Assembly: GCF_900091705.1 (NCBI RefSeq)
Contig: NZ_LT594785.1
Span: 648,951 to 712,950 of the forward strand
Direction: 5' to 3'
Length of the DNA stretch: 64,000 nucleotides
Origin: Clostridium mediterraneense
Lineage (GTDB): Bacteria > Bacillota > Clostridia > Clostridiales > Clostridiaceae
Shown here: piece by piece, positions 28,347-39,196 of the stretch
Position numbering within the stretch: position 1 is the first letter of the stretch
Layout of the letters: every line of letters begins with the position of its first letter
Position numbers and translations under genes: made by a program
Notes under the pieces: model-generated
Database searches by the model: none
What the model was told of the DNA's origin: nothing
What the model saw: the letters and a program-made list of their open reading frames with translations, nothing else

Positions 28347-30755
28347 ATGATTAATAAAAGAAGAAAGAAAAAAGGTGCTTCTTTGTTAGTGGTTGTTGCT
28401 ATGATGGCTATATTATCTGTGCTTATAGTCTCTCTTTTAGCAATGACTACCTCAGGATATAAGCTAAGAGTTGATTCTAATAATAGAGTTGAAGGATTCT
28501 ATGGAGCAGATTCAGGTCTAGAAATAAGTGAAAAAGTATTACAAGATTATTTAAAAGCTAATATAGAAACTTCTAATAAAGCTGTTTCTAGTAGTTTAGA
28601 TGTAGATGAGAAAAATAAGGAATTTAAGAAGAGTTTTAATAAATTTATTATCGAAGGTGGAAAATCAACAAAACTACCTTTATATGATAATCCTACTTTA
28701 ATTAGTGGAGAGTATGAATACAAACCATTAATAGAGGAAATTGGTATTAATGAATATTATAAAAAATTTAATAGAAAAGATGTTTCAATAGAAAATGTTA
28801 AACTTTACTATACAACAGATATTGATAAAAGTAATTATCAAGAGCTTGTATATCCTGTAACACTATCAGAAGATACTATGGCTCTTATTAAAGGTTTTAG
28901 ATTAGAGTTAGAATCAGAGTATAAGAAAAACTCAAAAACTAGAAGAGTTGCAGTTAAATTTAATATTGATATACCTGATCATGGAAAAGCTATTTCTAAA
29001 GCTGATTCAAGTTCACCTGATATATTTGATTATATATTTGCAGTAGATGGAAACTATGAACTAAGAGCGGGTGGAACTGTAAGTGTGTTAGGTGATATAT
29101 GGGTAAAAGGAAGAGAAACTAAATCAGATAATCATATAGAAGATAAATATAAAAATGGAATGGTTCTTAAGTCTGGGAGTGATATTTATAAAAACCCTAA
29201 TATAACTTGGGATGGGAATATAGCAACAGCATCAAATTTAGAAGTATCAGATGTAAATCTTAATATAGGAACTAATGGAACAGGAGCACATAAAATATTT
29301 GCAAAAAACTTAGTTGTTAATACTGAGAATAATTCCAATTTATTTGGTAATTCATTAGATGTTTATTTATATAATGATTTTGTTTATAACTCTAAGAGTA
29401 GTAAGTTAAATATGAAAAATTTATATGCTATTAATGATATCAATAATTATCAAAATAATGTAACTACAGGAGATAAGCTTGATGAATCGGAAAGATCAAG
29501 TTCTATGATAATTAATTCTAATGATTTTGGTCAAGGTTCTAATATTAATATAGGAAATGATATGTATATTTTAGGAAGTTCTTATTTAGATTTAACTAAA
29601 CCTTATCAAACAGGGCAATCAGTAGTTATAAATGGGATATCTAGTCCTTATACTGTAAGATATGATGACTATATATATAGTTATGATGAAAAGGGAAAGG
29701 TTCATATAATAGATACAGATCAAGCTGGAAATGAATTAGATATATTTAAAAAAGCAGATTTAGTACTTAAAAAGCCATTAACAGATAGAGAAAATACTTT
29801 TTCTAATGGTATTCAAGCTCTTAATATATATAATACAGCTGCTGTTTTAGCTAAAGGTAATGTTATTGGACCTAATAAAAATATTAATATGGATATTGTA
29901 AAAGAAAAGCAAAAAGAATATGTTACAGAAGTTTTTAATATGGGAAATGATAAAAATGTAAGTAGTGATGATTTTGAAAAGAAAGAAGTTAAAGCTAGTG
30001 TTGAAGATTCATTTGATTGGTTTGGAATGGCTAAGATAATAAAGGAGTATGGAAAATGCAAGGATTGTCCCAATTATGATGCTACAGGAAATTGTAAACA
30101 ACAAGATACACATTGTAAAACATGTGATACTTGTAAGCTTACTTTTAATAATACTATAAAAATTAAAAAAGATGGATTTTTACATTTACAAAGTAAAGTA
30201 ACTATAAAGGATATTATCGCTGAAAGTGAAAAAAATCCAGATGAAAATAGTGAGCTTGGAAAAGAACCAGGACTTTCAGGGCCAACTGATTTAAGAGATC
30301 AAAAAATAAATTTAATTCTTAATGCAACTGATAAAAAGCTAAAAATTGAACAAGTTAATAATGGGCATTCAAAGGCGGGGGATATTGAAGATGATGGTTC
30401 AACAATAACTTATTATTTTGAGAATTCTCCATTTGGTTTGCTTATAAATCCAGTTTTAATTATATCTAAAGGAGATGTAGAATTTAAAACAGAAACACAT
30501 AATAATTATTCTATGATTTTAACTGCTGGTGATACAGTAGTTTCTACTCCTGCAGTAGGTACACATATTGGTAATTATTCAGTACCATCATCAAAAGGAT
30601 TAATAAATGAATTATTTAAGTACTCATTAGGTAGTAATGGGATTTTATCAGGAATTGGTGGAAGTATATTTGGTTCAACTGAGAATATAGAGGTAAAAGA
30701 AGCTATAGAAATTTCTGATCTTATTAAGAGAGAGAAATGGCAGTTAATTAAATAG
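28347..30755 (+). CDS. Large PilX-like minor pilin with cysteine cluster
   Basis: The 802-residue protein begins with a basic leader and G-ASLLVVVAMMAILSVLIVSLLA, the PilX pattern that lacks E5. It continues with GFYGADSGLEIS, also found in PilX-type proteins. The large extracellular region includes a six-cysteine segment near residues 571-597 (C-x2-C ... C-x6-C-x2-C-x2-C), which could bind zinc or form disulfides. The ATG at 28347 follows GGGGGATGAA; the in-frame TTG at 28335 overlaps that site. It is many times longer than typical PilX (about 200 residues), so the bulk may be a displayed domain at the pilus tip. Confidence 0.78.
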   Translation: MINKRRKKKGASLLVVVAMMAILSVLIVSLLAMTTSGYKLRVDSNNRVEGFYGADSGLEISEKVLQDYLKANIETSNKAVSSSLDVDEKNKEFKKSFNKFIIEGGKSTKLPLYDNPTLISGEYEYKPLIEEIGINEYYKKFNRKDVSIENVKLYYTTDIDKSNYQELVYPVTLSEDTMALIKGFRLELESEYKKNSKTRRVAVKFNIDIPDHGKAISKADSSSPDIFDYIFAVDGNYELRAGGTVSVLGDIWVKGRETKSDNHIEDKYKNGMVLKSGSDIYKNPNITWDGNIATASNLEVSDVNLNIGTNGTGAHKIFAKNLVVNTENNSNLFGNSLDVYLYNDFVYNSKSSKLNMKNLYAINDINNYQNNVTTGDKLDESERSSSMIINSNDFGQGSNINIGNDMYILGSSYLDLTKPYQTGQSVVINGISSPYTVRYDDYIYSYDEKGKVHIIDTDQAGNELDIFKKADLVLKKPLTDRENTFSNGIQALNIYNTAAVLAKGNVIGPNKNINMDIVKEKQKEYVTEVFNMGNDKNVSSDDFEKKEVKASVEDSFDWFGMAKIIKEYGKCKDCPNYDATGNCKQQDTHCKTCDTCKLTFNNTIKIKKDGFLHLQSKVTIKDIIAESEKNPDENSELGKEPGLSGPTDLRDQKINLILNATDKKLKIEQVNNGHSKAGDIEDDGSTITYYFENSPFGLLINPVLIISKGDVEFKTETHNNYSMILTAGDTVVSTPAVGTHIGNYSVPSSKGLINELFKYSLGSNGILSGIGGSIFGSTENIEVKEAIEISDLIKREKWQLIK

Positions 30756-30776
30756 TGTTAAACAAAGGGTGATTAT

Positions 30777-31382
30777 ATGGTGAATAAGAAATTAAAAAAG
30801 AAAAAGGGACTCACTCTTTTAGAGCTAGTTATTGTACTTGGGCTTATGGGGATAATAACATATTTAGTTTTTTCTTTTGTTAATTTAACTCAAAGAAAGT
30901 CTTTGGAACTTGATATAAGACAGAAGCTTCAACATCAGGGAACTATGATTACAGAGAGTATGATGGATAATCTTTTACAGGCTAAAAATATTTTTAAGGT
31001 AGAAAAGGATGCTACTACTAATAATTTAAAAGAGATTACTTTTAATCTTGTTGGACCAAGTGAGCTAAAAGGAAAGACTGCTTTTACTGATATAGTTAAG
31101 ATAAAGTATAAGGTAGATGGAAATAAATTAGAACTATTAGCTATTAAAAAAGATGAGGATGTAGCTGATAGTTCTAAGTGGAAGAAGGTTCAGACTATTA
31201 GTGAAAATATACAAAAAGTTGAATTAACAAATAAGAGCTTATTAACTGAATATAGCTATGATGAAGATAAGTTGAAAGATGAGAAGAATGTAGGTTTAAA
31301 AATTACTTTAGAAAAAGATTATTATAATAAGAAAATAGAATATGGTCATGTAATGGAACTTAATTTAAGGAATGCAAGATAA
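30777..31382 (+). CDS. Minor pilin-like protein (PilW/GspJ type)
   Basis: This 201-residue prepilin has a lysine-rich leader ending KKKKG and LTLLELVIVLGLMGIITYLVF with E5, followed by a beta-rich domain. It is the third minor pilin in a row, as in PilV/PilX/PilW or GspI/J/K sets that prime pilus assembly. The ATG at 30777 follows AAAGGGTG. It lies 21 bases after the PilX-like gene. Confidence 0.82.
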   Translation: MVNKKLKKKKGLTLLELVIVLGLMGIITYLVFSFVNLTQRKSLELDIRQKLQHQGTMITESMMDNLLQAKNIFKVEKDATTNNLKEITFNLVGPSELKGKTAFTDIVKIKYKVDGNKLELLAIKKDEDVADSSKWKKVQTISENIQKVELTNKSLLTEYSYDEDKLKDEKNVGLKITLEKDYYNKKIEYGHVMELNLRNAR

Positions 31383-31412
31383 TTACCTCTTAAAAATACA
31401 GGGGGAGAGAGT

Positions 31413-33491
31413 ATGAGTTTTAAGAAAAAAATTATTATTGGATTTATTGCTTTGCTTGGGATAGGTATAGGAATTAGTGCTATTAGTAAGTTTGGTAATG
31501 TTATTGCTGGAGAAGCTACTCCAAATATGAAAGCTGTAGTTAGAACTAAAAATATTAATGTTATTAATGGAATGAAATTCAATGTTGATGTTGAAATTCA
31601 AGCTGGAGAAATAAAGTCTGAAGCTTATGATAAGCAAGATATATATTTAAGTTATGCAAATGAAGCAGCTTTTTCATTAATTTCTGCTAGTGAAGATGGT
31701 AAGAAGAGTGAAGTGGATATTAAAAATGGGAAGATTAAGCTTAAAGATTTTGATTATAAAAAGAGTGGAGATAAGATTACAGCAGAGCCAAAGCTTGTTA
31801 GATTAACATATTTAGCAAATGGTAATGGAGTTTATAAGGGTGAATTATCTATTGAGAAAAATTTAAAGCTTAATTATACAGATGTAGCTGGAAACAAAGT
31901 TGAGAATATTGATTTATCTTTTGATGATAATAGAAGAAGTCTTGATATAAAAATTGATAATTTAATTTATACTCCAAGTAATATCTCAGGTTTAGATAAT
32001 GGTATTCCAGAGCAAATAAATTCAGGTGAGATGCTTAGTCTTCAATATAATGTACAAGCAGGTCAACTTAAATTAGCACCAGGTGTAGATTATGATGGAG
32101 AAATGGATAAGCTGTTTAGTAAAAAGAAAAGAGTTATATATGTTATAGAAGAAAGTGTTTTAGATGATAAGTCTGCTAATAATGAAATTGCAAAAGATTC
32201 TATAATAATGGGAATGCAGTCTTTATTAGATGAAACAGATAATATTGAGACAGCTTTAATTTCCTATGGAAAAGAAGCAAAAGTTATTGAATCAAATGGC
32301 TTAGAGTTTTATTCAGTAAATGAGCTTGTTAATAATATACAAGCTTTAGAAGTATCAGAGCAGAATGGTAATCTTGGTGATGCTATTAAAAAAGCTTCTA
32401 ATTTAGCAAATAAAGATTCTTCTTATGAAGCTACAGTAATTTTAATATCTTCAGGAAATCCTATTTATTATACAGAAAATGATGGAGAGTTTGTTGTAGA
32501 GTTAGATAAAGAGAAGGGCAAAATTAAATCAGGACTAGAAGGAGCTACTGAGTATGCAAATAATATAGCTGATCAGATAATAGTAGAAACAGATAATGAT
32601 ATTAAATGGGTAGGAGTAAACTATGGATTAGTAGAGGGGCAAACTGATGCAACTGATATTGTTAGCAAACTTGGAGGAAATGCAATTAATATTAAAAATC
32701 CATATTCAGATGATTTTATAAATATAGCAAAGGAACTCAATGCTGATTTTAAAGTTGATGGTAGTTTAAATATAGATTTAAAATCTGATGATATAAAATT
32801 GTTTGGTGAAGCAAATGAAGATTATGATATGTCTTTCTATTATAATATTAAAAAAGATGAGAATGGAAATATTATAGAAGATGAAGAGGGAAATATTATT
32901 TTTGAACCAATCAAAACAGAACAAGTAGTAAATATACCAATAACACTTAGTGGGAGCGGAGTTATAGACTTAGCCCATAATGATAATATAACTGTTAGCT
33001 ATAAAGCAGATAGAATATCTATGAAAGATGAAGAGGTGATTTTCAACCAAGATAATATATTAGTAAGAAATGTAGAGAGAACATCACCTTTTGATATAAA
33101 ACGTAGAGGTTTTTACACAGGTAGGAAGTCAGGCAATATAATACAAGAAATCGATAATAATGATTTAGTAGAACTATCTAAAGATAATACCTTTGCTTTA
33201 GCTTTTCATGTTACAGCTAATACTAATGTATTTGTGGATAAGTATATAGATGAAAAATTTATAGAAGATAAAGAAGTGAAGATTTATAATTACCAAGATG
33301 GTAAAATGATAGCTTCTAATTCTAATGAGATTACACCAGGAAATGAATATATTGTAGTAGTTGATTATTATATAAAAGATATAGGAGATATTAATGCAAC
33401 TACAGATGTTGGGATAAAATTAACTGATGATAGTAAAAGCTTAGAAGATACTATAAAAATTAAGATAGTAGATAAACCAGAACATTTCTAG
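31413..33491 (+). CDS. Secreted pilus-operon protein with degenerate VWA-like domain
   Basis: The 692-residue protein has an N-terminal signal or anchor helix (4-30), an Ig/cohesin-like beta domain (about 40-190), then a von Willebrand A-like Rossmann domain (about 238-450). The usual DxSxS metal site is replaced by EESVL after RVIYVI, and the later TDG-like strand reads ILISSGNP. C-terminal beta domains follow, without LPxTG or a membrane anchor. It ends the pilus operon 30 bases after a minor pilin and is followed by a terminator. By analogy with VWA-bearing tip proteins such as PilY1 it may be the tip adhesin; this is inference. Confidence 0.7.
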   Translation: MSFKKKIIIGFIALLGIGIGISAISKFGNVIAGEATPNMKAVVRTKNINVINGMKFNVDVEIQAGEIKSEAYDKQDIYLSYANEAAFSLISASEDGKKSEVDIKNGKIKLKDFDYKKSGDKITAEPKLVRLTYLANGNGVYKGELSIEKNLKLNYTDVAGNKVENIDLSFDDNRRSLDIKIDNLIYTPSNISGLDNGIPEQINSGEMLSLQYNVQAGQLKLAPGVDYDGEMDKLFSKKKRVIYVIEESVLDDKSANNEIAKDSIIMGMQSLLDETDNIETALISYGKEAKVIESNGLEFYSVNELVNNIQALEVSEQNGNLGDAIKKASNLANKDSSYEATVILISSGNPIYYTENDGEFVVELDKEKGKIKSGLEGATEYANNIADQIIVETDNDIKWVGVNYGLVEGQTDATDIVSKLGGNAINIKNPYSDDFINIAKELNADFKVDGSLNIDLKSDDIKLFGEANEDYDMSFYYNIKKDENGNIIEDEEGNIIFEPIKTEQVVNIPITLSGSGVIDLAHNDNITVSYKADRISMKDEEVIFNQDNILVRNVERTSPFDIKRRGFYTGRKSGNIIQEIDNNDLVELSKDNTFALAFHVTANTNVFVDKYIDEKFIEDKEVKIYNYQDGKMIASNSNEITPGNEYIVVVDYYIKDIGDINATTDVGIKLTDDSKSLEDTIKIKIVDKPEHF

Positions 33492-33557
33492 TAAAGATAA
33501 TTAAGTAGATAAAATATTTTTGTTTTATTATTTTTTTAAAATGAAGGAAGAGAAGAG

Positions 33558-33586
33558 GCAATATCTCATATGAGGTATTGCTTTTA
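33558..33586 (+). terminator. Terminator of the pilus operon
   Basis: A 10-bp stem with one G-T pair (33558-33567 with 33572-33581) is followed by TTTTATT. It lies 66 bases after the last pilus gene. Confidence 0.82.
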
Positions 33587-33675
33587 TTATATGTATGAAT
33601 AAAATATTTCATGATATATAAAATATGAAAGAAAAAAATCATTTAATAAATAGTTAAAAATTTATCTAAAGTGTG

Positions 33676-33704
33676 TTGACAAGCTTTATTCTATATTTTA
33701 TAAT
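33676..33704 (+). promoter_or_regulatory. Consensus promoter of guaBA
   Basis: TTGACA at 33676-33681 and TATAAT at 33699-33704 are 17 bases apart, a perfect sigma-A consensus, 34 bases before the riboswitch. Confidence 0.92.
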
Positions 33705-33737
33705 TAATAAAAATCGACGAACTAAAAAAGCAGAAAA

Positions 33738-33806
33738 GACTCGTATAAGCTTTGAATATGGCAAAGTGTATCTACGGAGAACCGTTAAATTCTCCTCTAT
33801 GAGTGA
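33738..33806 (+). promoter_or_regulatory. Guanine-class purine riboswitch aptamer
   Basis: The three-way junction is clear. P1 is ACTC/GAGT, J1/2 is GTATAAG, P2 is CTTTG/CAAAG with the AATATGG loop, and J2/3 is GTATCTAC. P3 is GGAGAA/TTCTCC with CCGTTAAA, and J3/1 is TCTAT. The base before TATG is C (33797), the position that selects guanine/hypoxanthine over adenine. Two departures from the xpt aptamer are visible: L3 is one base longer, and the base before the specificity C is T, not A. It precedes guaB, so guanine binding should shut off GMP synthesis. Confidence 0.92.
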
Positions 33807-33830
33807 TTTAATATACTTGATTTTATCAAA

Positions 33831-33870
33831 GGCATATTATCTCACTTTAGAGAATAATATGTCTTTTTTT
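33831..33870 (+). terminator. Riboswitch-controlled terminator
   Basis: GGCATATTAT (33831-33840) pairs with ATAATATGTC (33854-33863), extended by CTC/GAG, then T7. AGTGA in the 3' side of P1 (33802-33806) can pair with TCACT in the terminator loop (33842-33846). Ligand-stabilised P1 thus favours termination and the free RNA favours read-through. Confidence 0.88.
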
Positions 33871-33939
33871 ATAAGTTCACCTAATTTTTGTAAATATATA
33901 AAATTAAATTAAAATGAAAGAAAAAATTCTAAAATATAA

Positions 33940-35451
<1,512 letters not shown>

Positions 35452-35492
35452 TCTTTATTTAGATTAAATAAATTAGTTACGGAGGAGTTCAT

Positions 35493-37022
35493 ATGAAGGA
35501 TTTAGTTTTAATAGTTGACTTTGGTGGACAATATGGTCAACTTATAGCAAGAAGAGTTAGAGAGTGTGGAGTTTATTGTGAAATAGTTCCTTACACTTAT
35601 GGAGTAGAAAAAATAAAAGCAAGAAATCCTAAAGGAATTATTTTTACTGGTGGACCAAATTCAGTTTATGGAGAAGATTCACCACAAATAGATAAATCTA
35701 TTTATGAACTTGGAGTTCCTGTACTTGGAATTTGTTATGGAGAACAATTAATGGCTCATACTTTAGGAGGAAAAGTTTCAACAGCTCCTAATGGAGAACA
35801 TGGAAAAACTGCTATTGAGCTTGATGGTTCTTCAGCCTTATTTGAAGGTATTAATTCAAATGAAGAATGTTGGATGACTCATGTTGATTATGTAGAAAAA
35901 GCACCAGAAGGATTTAAAGTAATAGGAAAAACTAAAGATTGTCCAATGGCTGCTATTGAAAATACAGAAAAGAAATTATATGGAGTTCAATTCCACCCAG
36001 AAGTAGAACATACTCCATTTGGAAAGAAGCTTCTTTCTAACTTTGTTCATAATATATGTGATTTAGAAAGCTCATGGAGTATGGCTTCATTTGCTGAATC
36101 AAAAATCCAAGAAATTAAAGAAATTGTTGGAGATAAAAAACTTATCTGTGCTTTATCAGGTGGAGTAGATTCATCAGTTGCAGCACTTATGGTTCATAAG
36201 GCAGTTGGAAAGCAACTTACTTGTATCTTTGTTGATCATGGTTTACTTAGAAAAGATGAAGGAGACCAAGTTGAAAAGGTATTTAAAGAAAAGTTTGATA
36301 TGAACTTAATAAGAGTAAATGCAAAAGATAGATTCCTTGGAAAATTAAAAGGAGTTTCTGAACCTGAAAAGAAGAGAAAAATAATTGGTGAAGAATTCAT
36401 TAGAGTATTTGAAGAAGAAGCAAATAAGCTTGGAGATATCAAATTCTTAGTTCAAGGTACTATTTATCCAGATGTAGTTGAAAGTGGAACAGATACTTCA
36501 GCAGTTATTAAGAGTCACCACAATGTTGGTGGACTTCCAGAAGATATGGAATTCAGCTTAATTGAACCTTTAAGAGAATTATTTAAAGATGAAGTTAGAG
36601 CAGTTGGTGAAGAATTAGGAATCCCACATAAATTAGTGTGGAGACAGCCATTCCCAGGACCAGGTCTTGCTATTAGAGTTTTAGGTGAAGTAACACCTGA
36701 AAAACTTGAAGTAGTAAGAGAAGCTGATGCTATCTTTAGAGAAGAAGTTGCAAATGCAAATCTTGATGAAACAATATGGCAATACTTTGCTGTACTTCCT
36801 AATATACAATCAGTTGGAGTTATGGGAGATGCAAGAACATATTGTCATACAGTAGGACTTAGAGCAGTTAAGTCAACAGATGGAATGACATCAAACTGGT
36901 TCCCAATACCTTATGATGTATTAGAAACAGTATCAAGAAGAATAGTAAATGAAGTTCCAGGAGTAAATAGAATAGTCTATGATGTAACTTCAAAACCACC
37001 AGCAACAATTGAGTGGGAATAA
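35493..37022 (+). CDS. guaA: GMP synthase (glutamine-hydrolysing)
   Basis: The 509-residue bifunctional protein aminates XMP to GMP. The N-terminal glutamine amidotransferase has the nucleophile cysteine in LGICYGEQL and the HPE of the triad in VQFHPEVEH. The ATP-pyrophosphatase domain has the PP-loop [12 protein letters not shown], and the dimerisation domain ends in [13 protein letters not shown] precedes the ATG, 42 bases after guaB. A terminator lies at 37204. Confidence 0.97.
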   Translation: MKDLVLIVDFGGQYGQLIARRVRECGVYCEIVPYTYGVEKIKARNPKGIIFTGGPNSVYGEDSPQIDKSIYELGVPVLGICYGEQLMAHTLGGKVSTAPNGEHGKTAIELDGSSALFEGINSNEECWMTHVDYVEKAPEGFKVIGKTKDCPMAAIENTEKKLYGVQFHPEVEHTPFGKKLLSNFVHNICDLESSWSMASFAESKIQEIKEIVGDKKLICALSGGVDSSVAALMVHKAVGKQLTCIFVDHGLLRKDEGDQVEKVFKEKFDMNLIRVNAKDRFLGKLKGVSEPEKKRKIIGEEFIRVFEEEANKLGDIKFLVQGTIYPDVVESGTDTSAVIKSHHNVGGLPEDMEFSLIEPLRELFKDEVRAVGEELGIPHKLVWRQPFPGPGLAIRVLGEVTPEKLEVVREADAIFREEVANANLDETIWQYFAVLPNIQSVGVMGDARTYCHTVGLRAVKSTDGMTSNWFPIPYDVLETVSRRIVNEVPGVNRIVYDVTSKPPATIEWE

Positions 37023-37070
37023 TACTATAAATTAGAATAATAATTTTGAAATTTTAGATATAAGTTTAGA

Positions 37071-37195
37071 TTAAATAAACGAATTTACTAATAAAAAATG
37101 GCTAACGAATGAAACAATAAATTTAAATGACTGATAATTAATGAATTTTAAATAAGTGAATGAATTAAAAAACGAATGAATTAAATTAAAAGAAT
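37071..37195 (+). repeat. Degenerate short repeats around ACGAATGAA
   Basis: Related copies of (A)ACGAATGAA or (G)TGAATGAATTA occur at about 37104, 37156 and 37171, with weaker ones at 37078 and 37140. They lie in the guaA 3' region before its terminator. No function is apparent, and chance in A/T-rich DNA is possible. Confidence 0.3.
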
Positions 37196-37203
37196 TTTCT
37201 AAG

Positions 37204-37242
37204 AAAAGCTCTAGTAGATTAATCTATTAGGGCTTTTTCTTT
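37204..37242 (+). terminator. Terminator of guaBA
   Basis: A 15-bp stem with two G-T pairs (37204-37218 with 37223-37237) closes a TTAA loop, and its right arm ends in five Ts. Confidence 0.83.
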
Positions 37243-37396
37243 TGATATAAAATAAAAGAGGGAATGGAAATTAATAATTATATAAGATAAAATATTTTAA
37301 ATTTAGGTCTAAAATTTTGAATAAAGTAATATAAAACTTTTAAAAGTTAACTATCTATTAATATTTTTAATTAAATGTAAAAATATAAAAATATGG

Positions 37397-37425
37397 TTGA
37401 AATTGTAAAATGAAAATGTTATCAT
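37397..37425 (+). promoter_or_regulatory. Promoter of the PTS gene
   Basis: TTGAAA at 37397-37402 and TATCAT at 37420-37425 are 17 bases apart, 40 bases before the antiterminator site. Between the guaA terminator and this promoter I see only A/T-rich sequence. Confidence 0.6.
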
Positions 37426-37464
37426 TAAATCATCAAGTTTAAGTTTAATAATTTAAAAGTTTTG

Positions 37465-37496
37465 AAGCGTGTAACCATTTAAATTGGGCATTAGCT
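37465..37496 (+). promoter_or_regulatory. Ribonucleic antiterminator (RAT), GlcT-like
   Basis: The segment GCGTGTAACCATTT and its partner AAATTGGGCATTAGC match the B. subtilis ptsG RAT (a short stem with paired internal bulges). Its 3' end overlaps the left arm of the terminator at 37493. A BglG/GlcT-family antiterminator bound here would block termination when sugar is present. Confidence 0.85.
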
Positions 37497-37547
37497 GAAA
37501 GATTTTAGTGAACTATATGTTTACTATATATCTTTCGGCTTTTTTTA
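37493..37547 (+). terminator. Conditional terminator in the PTS leader
   Basis: AGCTGAAAGAT (37493-37503) pairs with ATCTTTCGGCT (37530-37540) with one G-T, followed by T7. It is mutually exclusive with the overlapping RAT hairpin. Confidence 0.9.
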
Positions 37548-37610
37548 TTGTAATTATTAGTATTTTTTGTTGCACTTAATCAAAGCTTAAAAATAAAAGG
37601 AGGATTTATA

Positions 37611-39053
37611 ATGGGAAAGAAAGTAATAAATTTCTTACAGAGGATTGGTAAATCTCTTATGTTACCAATAGCAACCCTTCCGGTAGCAGCATTACTTTTG
37701 AGACTTGGACAAGACGATATAATTCAATTCTTCCATTTACCTGAATACTTTGGATTCTTATCAGCAGCTGGTAGTGCTTTATTTGATAATTTACCTTTAA
37801 TATTTGCTATAGGTGTAGCAATTGGGCTTTCAGATGATGGTAATGGAGCAGCAGGACTTTCAGGAGCTGTTGGTTATTTAGTTCTTGAAAAAGCAAGTAG
37901 ATTTATATGGACTCTTCAATATGGAGAAGAACTCTCATCTACATTGAAATTTGATAGTTTTGGTGGAATAATAGCAGGTATCATAGCTGGATATTGTTAT
38001 AATAAATTTAAAAATAAAAAGCTTCCAGAATTCTTAGGATTCTTTGGAGGTAGAAGATTAGTACCTATAATGACAGCTTTATGTTGTGTAATCCTTGCAG
38101 TAGTATTTGGATTCACATGGAAATCAATACAAGGTGGAATTAATGCAGTAGGGGCTTCAGTTGTTGGATTAGGAGCAGTAGGAGCTGGACTGTTTGCATT
38201 ATTAAATAGATTCTTGATTCCTATGGGACTTCATCATGTTCTTAATTCATATTTCTGGTTTACACTTGGTGATTTCAATGGAAAAGCAGGAGATTTAAAT
38301 AGATTTTTTGCAGGAGATCCAACAGCGGGTACTTATATGGCAGGGTTCTTCCCAGTAATGATGTTTGGTCTTCCAGCAGTAACACTTGCAATCTATTTTG
38401 CTGCTAAAAAAGAAAAAAGAAAAGCAGTTGCTGGTATGCTTGCTAGTTTAGCATTTACAAGTTTCTTAACTGGTATAACAGAACCAATAGAATTTATGTT
38501 TATATTCCTATCACCAGTATTATTAGTAGCTCATGCAATTATAAGTGGTATTTCAATGGCTGTTACTTCAGCATTAGGAGTTCTGCATGGTTTTGGATTC
38601 TCAGCAGGATTTATAGATTATGCTCTTAACTTTAATTTAGCAACAAAACCTTTAATGATAATTCCTATAGGTCTTGGAATTGCAGCACTTTATTTCTTTG
38701 TATTCTTATTCTTAATTAAGAGATTTAATGTACCTACACCAGGTAGAGAAGATGATGATGATGAATTTGTAGAAAATACTAAGATTTCAGCAAGTTCAGA
38801 TATGAAAGCTATTGCTGTAGAATATATAAATGCATTAGGTGGACAAGAGAATATTAAGACAGTTGATAACTGTATAACAAGACTAAGACTTGAAATAGGA
38901 ACATCTAAAAATGTTAATGAAGCAAAACTTAAATCTCTTGGAGCAAGAGGAGTAGTAAGATTAAGTGATACTTCAATTCAAGTTATAGTAGGAACAAATG
39001 TACAATTTGTATCAGATGCAATTAAACAAGAACTTAATAAAGTTAAAGCTTAA
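37611..39053 (+). CDS. nagE: PTS N-acetylglucosamine/glucose-type EIICB
   Basis: This 480-residue sugar permease phosphorylates its sugar during uptake. The EIIC domain (about 1-385) has ten or so helices, starts with FLQRIGKSLMLPIATLPVAALLLRLG, and carries the ITEPIEFMF substrate motif. A short acidic linker (EDDDDEF) leads to an EIIB domain (about 400-480) with the phosphorylated cysteine in VDNCITRLRL. No EIIA is attached. Several stretches (LIPMGLHHVLNSYFWF, FFPVMMFGLP, FSAGFIDYAL) are closest to NagE, so N-acetylglucosamine is the preferred guess; glucose is possible, especially as the RAT is GlcT-like. Confidence 0.87.
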   Translation: MGKKVINFLQRIGKSLMLPIATLPVAALLLRLGQDDIIQFFHLPEYFGFLSAAGSALFDNLPLIFAIGVAIGLSDDGNGAAGLSGAVGYLVLEKASRFIWTLQYGEELSSTLKFDSFGGIIAGIIAGYCYNKFKNKKLPEFLGFFGGRRLVPIMTALCCVILAVVFGFTWKSIQGGINAVGASVVGLGAVGAGLFALLNRFLIPMGLHHVLNSYFWFTLGDFNGKAGDLNRFFAGDPTAGTYMAGFFPVMMFGLPAVTLAIYFAAKKEKRKAVAGMLASLAFTSFLTGITEPIEFMFIFLSPVLLVAHAIISGISMAVTSALGVLHGFGFSAGFIDYALNFNLATKPLMIIPIGLGIAALYFFVFLFLIKRFNVPTPGREDDDDEFVENTKISASSDMKAIAVEYINALGGQENIKTVDNCITRLRLEIGTSKNVNEAKLKSLGARGVVRLSDTSIQVIVGTNVQFVSDAIKQELNKVKA

Positions 39054-39067
39054 TTTATAAAATAATT

Positions 39068-39104
39068 AAGGAGTTATCTATTATAGATAGCTCCTTTATT
39101 TTTT
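39068..39104 (+). terminator. Terminator of the PTS gene
   Basis: An 11-bp stem with one G-T pair (39070-39080 with 39084-39094) and a short loop is followed by TTTATTTTTT. Confidence 0.87.
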
Positions 39105-39196
39105 ATGAGATTAGGAGAGAATGTAGAATTTTAATAGAATTTATAGGAATAAAAGTAAAATATGTTATAATTTATGGTGGTGGTGAGGAGTTATTT

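Noticed and set aside
33673..33912. Open frame of 79 codons upstream of guaB
   Set aside because: It overlaps the promoter, riboswitch and terminator and has no ribosome binding site.
37071..37195. CRISPR-like direct repeats near guaA
   Set aside because: Copies are short, imperfect and unevenly spaced, with no cas genes.
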